Assembly: GCF_002723835.1 (NCBI RefSeq)
Contig: NZ_BEWG01000055.1
Location: forward strand, 1 to 64,000
Source of the DNA: Mycobacterium sp. shizuoka-1
Lineage (GTDB): Bacteria > Actinomycetota > Actinomycetes > Mycobacteriales > Mycobacteriaceae
Reading direction: 5' to 3'
Length of the DNA stretch: 64,000 nt
Part shown: piece after piece, positions 61,757-64,000 of the stretch
How the letters are laid out: each line of letters begins with the position of its first letter
Position numbering within the stretch: position 1 is the first letter of the stretch
Notes under the pieces: generated by a model
What the model was told of the DNA's origin: nothing
The model's database searches: none
What the model saw: the letters and a program-made list of their open reading frames with translations, nothing else
Made by a program: the position numbers and the translations under genes

Positions 61757-63007
61757 ATGACGTCGTTGCGGACGGGCGAGGGTCTGCCCAATGTGGTGGT
61801 CACCGCATTGGCATCGACCAACGCGCTGGCTGCTGACGCCGAGGATACCTGGCAGCAATTGCTGGAGGGCGGTAGCGGGATTCGGCAGCTGGACAAGTGG
61901 TTCGTCCGCGAATACGAATCCGCAGTGCGCATCGGCGGCACGTTGCGCGAGGACTTCGACCCCTACCTCAACCGGGTGGAACTTCGCCGGCTGTCCTATC
62001 TGGGCAAGATGGCCACCGTGCTGGGGCGTCGGCTCTGGAGCGCCGCGGGTTCTCCCGAGGTCGACACCAATCGGCTGCTGGTCTCGATCGGCACCGCCCT
62101 GGCCAACACCGAAGAGATCGCCGAGGGTGCCGTCGACTGGCACGCCCGCGGTCTCAGGGCGATGTCCCCGCTGGCGGTGCAGATGTTCATGCCGAATGCG
62201 CCGGCCGCGGCGGTCGGACTGGAGCGCAAGGCCAAGGCCGGGGTGATCGCGCCGTTGATGGGCGACGCCTCCGGCGCCGCATCGATCGCGCAGGCGTGGC
62301 GGCACATCGTGCTGGGTGAGGCCGACATCGCGATCTGCGGCGCGGTCGAGACGTGGGTCGAGCCGGTGCCGGTGGCCGCCTTCACCGAGCTGGGCATCAT
62401 GTCCACCAACAACGACGACCCGCCCGGAGCTTGCCGGCCCTTCGATCGACATCGCGACGGCATGGTGCTGGCCGAGGGCGGTGCGTTGCTGCTCATCGAG
62501 ACCGAAGAACATGCGCGGGCCCGCGGTGCGCCGATCCTGGCGCGGCTGATGGGGGCGGCGACCAATTCCGACGCCTACGACGACGTCGCGCCCGACCCCA
62601 GCGGGGAGACCGCCGCGGCCGCCATCGCCCATGCCGTCGACCTGGCCGGCTTGCAGCCCAGCGACATCGATCTGGTCAATGCCCACGCCACCGGAACCAC
62701 GTTCGGCGACCTCGCCGAGGCCCGCGCCGTCCGCCACGCAATGGGCCGCCATGACCCCGCGGTGTATGCACCCAAAGCCGCGCTGGGCCATTCGCTCGGC
62801 GCGGCGGGTGCGGTCGAAGCCGCGCTGACCGTGCAGGCCCTGCGCGACGGCGTCGTGCCGGCCACCCGCAACGTCAAAGATCTCGACCCCGAGATCGGTC
62901 TGGACGTCGTGGTCGATCGGCCGCGCCGGGCCGACTTCGGATATGCGATCAGCAATTCACTGGGCCTCGGCGGCCACAACGTGGTGCTGGCGTTCGGCGC
63001 CGCCTGA
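61757..63007 (+). CDS. KasB-like beta-ketoacyl synthase lacking the catalytic cysteine (416 aa)
   Basis: Resembles mycobacterial KasA/KasB condensing enzymes over its whole length. The two catalytic histidines and lysine are present: VNAHATGT with H308, K338, and GHSLGAAG with H343. At the nucleophile position the usual S-A-C-x-S-G is replaced by MGDASG, so cysteine is aspartate at 170. Without the cysteine the enzyme could decarboxylate malonyl-ACP, as KSQ domains do, or act as a chain-length-type partner rather than condense (inference). ATG at 61757; GGAAGG lies about 12 bases upstream. Confidence 0.88.
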   Translation: MTSLRTGEGLPNVVVTALASTNALAADAEDTWQQLLEGGSGIRQLDKWFVREYESAVRIGGTLREDFDPYLNRVELRRLSYLGKMATVLGRRLWSAAGSPEVDTNRLLVSIGTALANTEEIAEGAVDWHARGLRAMSPLAVQMFMPNAPAAAVGLERKAKAGVIAPLMGDASGAASIAQAWRHIVLGEADIAICGAVETWVEPVPVAAFTELGIMSTNNDDPPGACRPFDRHRDGMVLAEGGALLLIETEEHARARGAPILARLMGAATNSDAYDDVAPDPSGETAAAAIAHAVDLAGLQPSDIDLVNAHATGTTFGDLAEARAVRHAMGRHDPAVYAPKAALGHSLGAAGAVEAALTVQALRDGVVPATRNVKDLDPEIGLDVVVDRPRRADFGYAISNSLGLGGHNVVLAFGAA

Positions 63008-63892
63008 TCAGCGCTTCACGAGCGTGAACTGGCCGACCTCGGAGATGCCCCGGTTGAAGAAGTCCGAGCAGCCGACGAGGTAGCGCATGTAGCGGTCGTA
63101 GACCTCCACCGACGTCACCTCGACCGCCTGCTCGCGGGCGGCTTCCAGTCGCTGCGCCCAGATGTCGAGGGTGCGGACGTAGTGCGGGGTCAGGTAGTCC
63201 AGGTTCGTCACCGAAAACCCGGCCTTCTCGGCGTATTCGACGACATCGTCGTCACAGGGGACCGCCCCGCCCGGGAAGATCTCCTTGGCGATGAACCGCA
63301 TGAACTTCAGGTCGGTCATCGTGATCGGGATGCCCAGTTCCGGCCAGCGCTTGAGCGGGTGACCCATGATGGTCTGCAGTACCATCGCGCCGTCGGCGGG
63401 CAGAACGCGGTGACAGGTCGAGAAGAACGCCGCGTAGCGGTCTTTCGGGAACGCCTCGAACGCCTCGATGCTCACAATCCGGTCGACCGGCTGGTCGAAT
63501 TCTTCCCAGCCGCGCAACAGAATTTGCCGAGATCGGTCGGTGTCGACCGCATCGAGGATCTGCTGGCCCAGTGCGCACTGGTTACGGCTCAGCGTCAATC
63601 CGAGAGCGTTCGTGTCGAACCTTTGCACGGCACGCTTCATCACCGAGCCCCACCCGCAGCCGACGTCGAGCAGCGTCATCCCGGGCTGCAAGTCCAGCTT
63701 GTCCAGTGCCAGATCGATTTTCGCGAGCTGGGCCTCCTCCAGGGACATGTCGTCGCGCTCGAAATACGCGCAGCTGTAAGTCCGCGACGGGTCCTGGAAC
63801 AGGCCGAAGAATTCATTCGAGATGTCGTAGTGTGCCTGCACGTCCTCATATGCCGGACGCAGCTTCGTTGAGGCAGAACCACTTTCCGTCAT
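63008..63892 (-). CDS. Mycolic acid cyclopropane synthase/methyltransferase family (294 aa)
   Basis: CFA-synthase-type SAM methyltransferase: LLDVGCGWGS with DVGCGWG at 76-82, YSCAYF at 39-44 and the E-rich active region. The family modifies double bonds in mycolic acids (CmaA/MmaA/PcaA). The exact member cannot be set from sequence alone. It converges on the ketosynthase gene, and a second methyltransferase gene lies upstream on the same strand, as in the mmaA cluster of M. tuberculosis. Confidence 0.92.
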   Translation of the reverse strand: MTESGSASTKLRPAYEDVQAHYDISNEFFGLFQDPSRTYSCAYFERDDMSLEEAQLAKIDLALDKLDLQPGMTLLDVGCGWGSVMKRAVQRFDTNALGLTLSRNQCALGQQILDAVDTDRSRQILLRGWEEFDQPVDRIVSIEAFEAFPKDRYAAFFSTCHRVLPADGAMVLQTIMGHPLKRWPELGIPITMTDLKFMRFIAKEIFPGGAVPCDDDVVEYAEKAGFSVTNLDYLTPHYVRTLDIWAQRLEAAREQAVEVTSVEVYDRYMRYLVGCSDFFNRGISEVGQFTLVKR

Positions 63893-63942
63893 CGACGTCG
63901 ACCCCCTCTAGCCGAGTTGTTCACGTCGTCTCCGAAATCAGG

Positions 63943-64000
63943 CTAGCTGATTGCCTTTTCACATGTGAACTGGCATACGTCGGTGTATCCGTTGCGGAAC
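63943..64000 (-). CDS. C-terminus of a second mycolic acid methyltransferase (5' end beyond window)
   Basis: The minus-strand frame ending at TAG (63943-63945) reads FRNGYTDVCQFTCEKAIS before the stop, matching the conserved C-terminal end of mycolic acid methyltransferases (compare FNRGISEVGQFTLVKR in the neighbouring gene). It is cut by the right window edge. Confidence 0.75.
   Translation of the reverse strand, partial: FRNGYTDVCQFTCEKAIS

Noticed and set aside
61574..62791. 405-codon minus-strand frame opposite the ketosynthase gene
   Set aside because: Antisense shadow; the plus strand has an intact ketosynthase fold.
1..64000. CRISPR array, rRNA, tRNA or insertion sequence
   Set aside because: No regular spacer-repeat series, rRNA sequence, cloverleaf or transposase reading frame was recognised in the window.

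Overview
The window looks like chromosomal DNA of a mycobacterium, probably a fast-growing Mycolicibacterium-type species. The support is a complete mce operon (two yrbE permeases, mceA to mceF, an Mce-associated membrane protein), mycolic-acid cyclopropane synthase/methyltransferase genes, a KasB-like ketosynthase, high GC and frequent GTG starts, and several genes with a TANNNT -10 box six bases from the start codon (leaderless pattern). No tRNA, rRNA, CRISPR array, insertion sequence or integrase was seen.

Layout. 1-983: two small secreted proteins, one cut by the left edge. 1043-33450: an accessory, defence-type island that looks less GC-rich than its surroundings. Its core is one 29.6 kb run of eight colinear minus-strand genes (32186 down to 2604): a helicase-DUF1998-nuclease fusion, a DrmD-like SNF2 helicase, an Eco57I/DrmMI-like adenine methyltransferase, a UvrD-type helicase with a RelE/ParE-like N-terminus, a DUF262-HNH (GmrSD-like) protein, an unrecognised 428-residue helical protein, a DnaQ-DinG-RecQ triple fusion, and a 2142-residue SNF2 helicase with three arrays of C-x2-C-x4-C-x2-C zinc modules. 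On the left the core meets a convergent two-gene unit (a RusA-like protein and a DUF6308 protein). On the right are a small protein and a DUF91/NucS-like nuclease. The first three core genes resemble DISARM class 1 components (DrmA/B, DrmD, DrmMI), but no DrmC-like PLD nuclease is present and five further genes have been added. This is the best candidate for an undescribed or little-described antiphage system.

33745-37723: ordinary genes (cupin protein, zinc-ribbon hypothetical, secreted protein, EamA-like transporter, deazaflavin-type oxidoreductase, GH16 hydrolase). 37724-49048: the mce operon on the minus strand. It ends with an Mce-associated membrane protein, a secreted MPT64/RsiV-fold protein and a tandem-TetR regulator of the Mce3R architecture. 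Most junctions are overlapping start/stop codons, so the unit is tightly coupled.

49436-60095: a secreted lipase-like hydrolase; a Ser/Thr kinase with an extracytoplasmic solute-binding sensor; a DUF559/AbiEi-type gene flanked by two copies of a 60 bp palindromic repeat; a DUF5709 protein; a three-gene redox unit (Pro-rich protein, ferric-reductase-like membrane protein, NuoF-like protein); an MFS/MHS transporter; a 59-residue protein divergent from a TetR regulator, with six operator-like sites spaced exactly 14 bp apart between them; a DUF5994 protein; and CspA. 60171-64000: an RhlE-type DEAD-box helicase, a KasB-like ketosynthase lacking the catalytic cysteine (Asp instead), and two tandem mycolic-acid methyltransferase genes, the second cut by the right edge.
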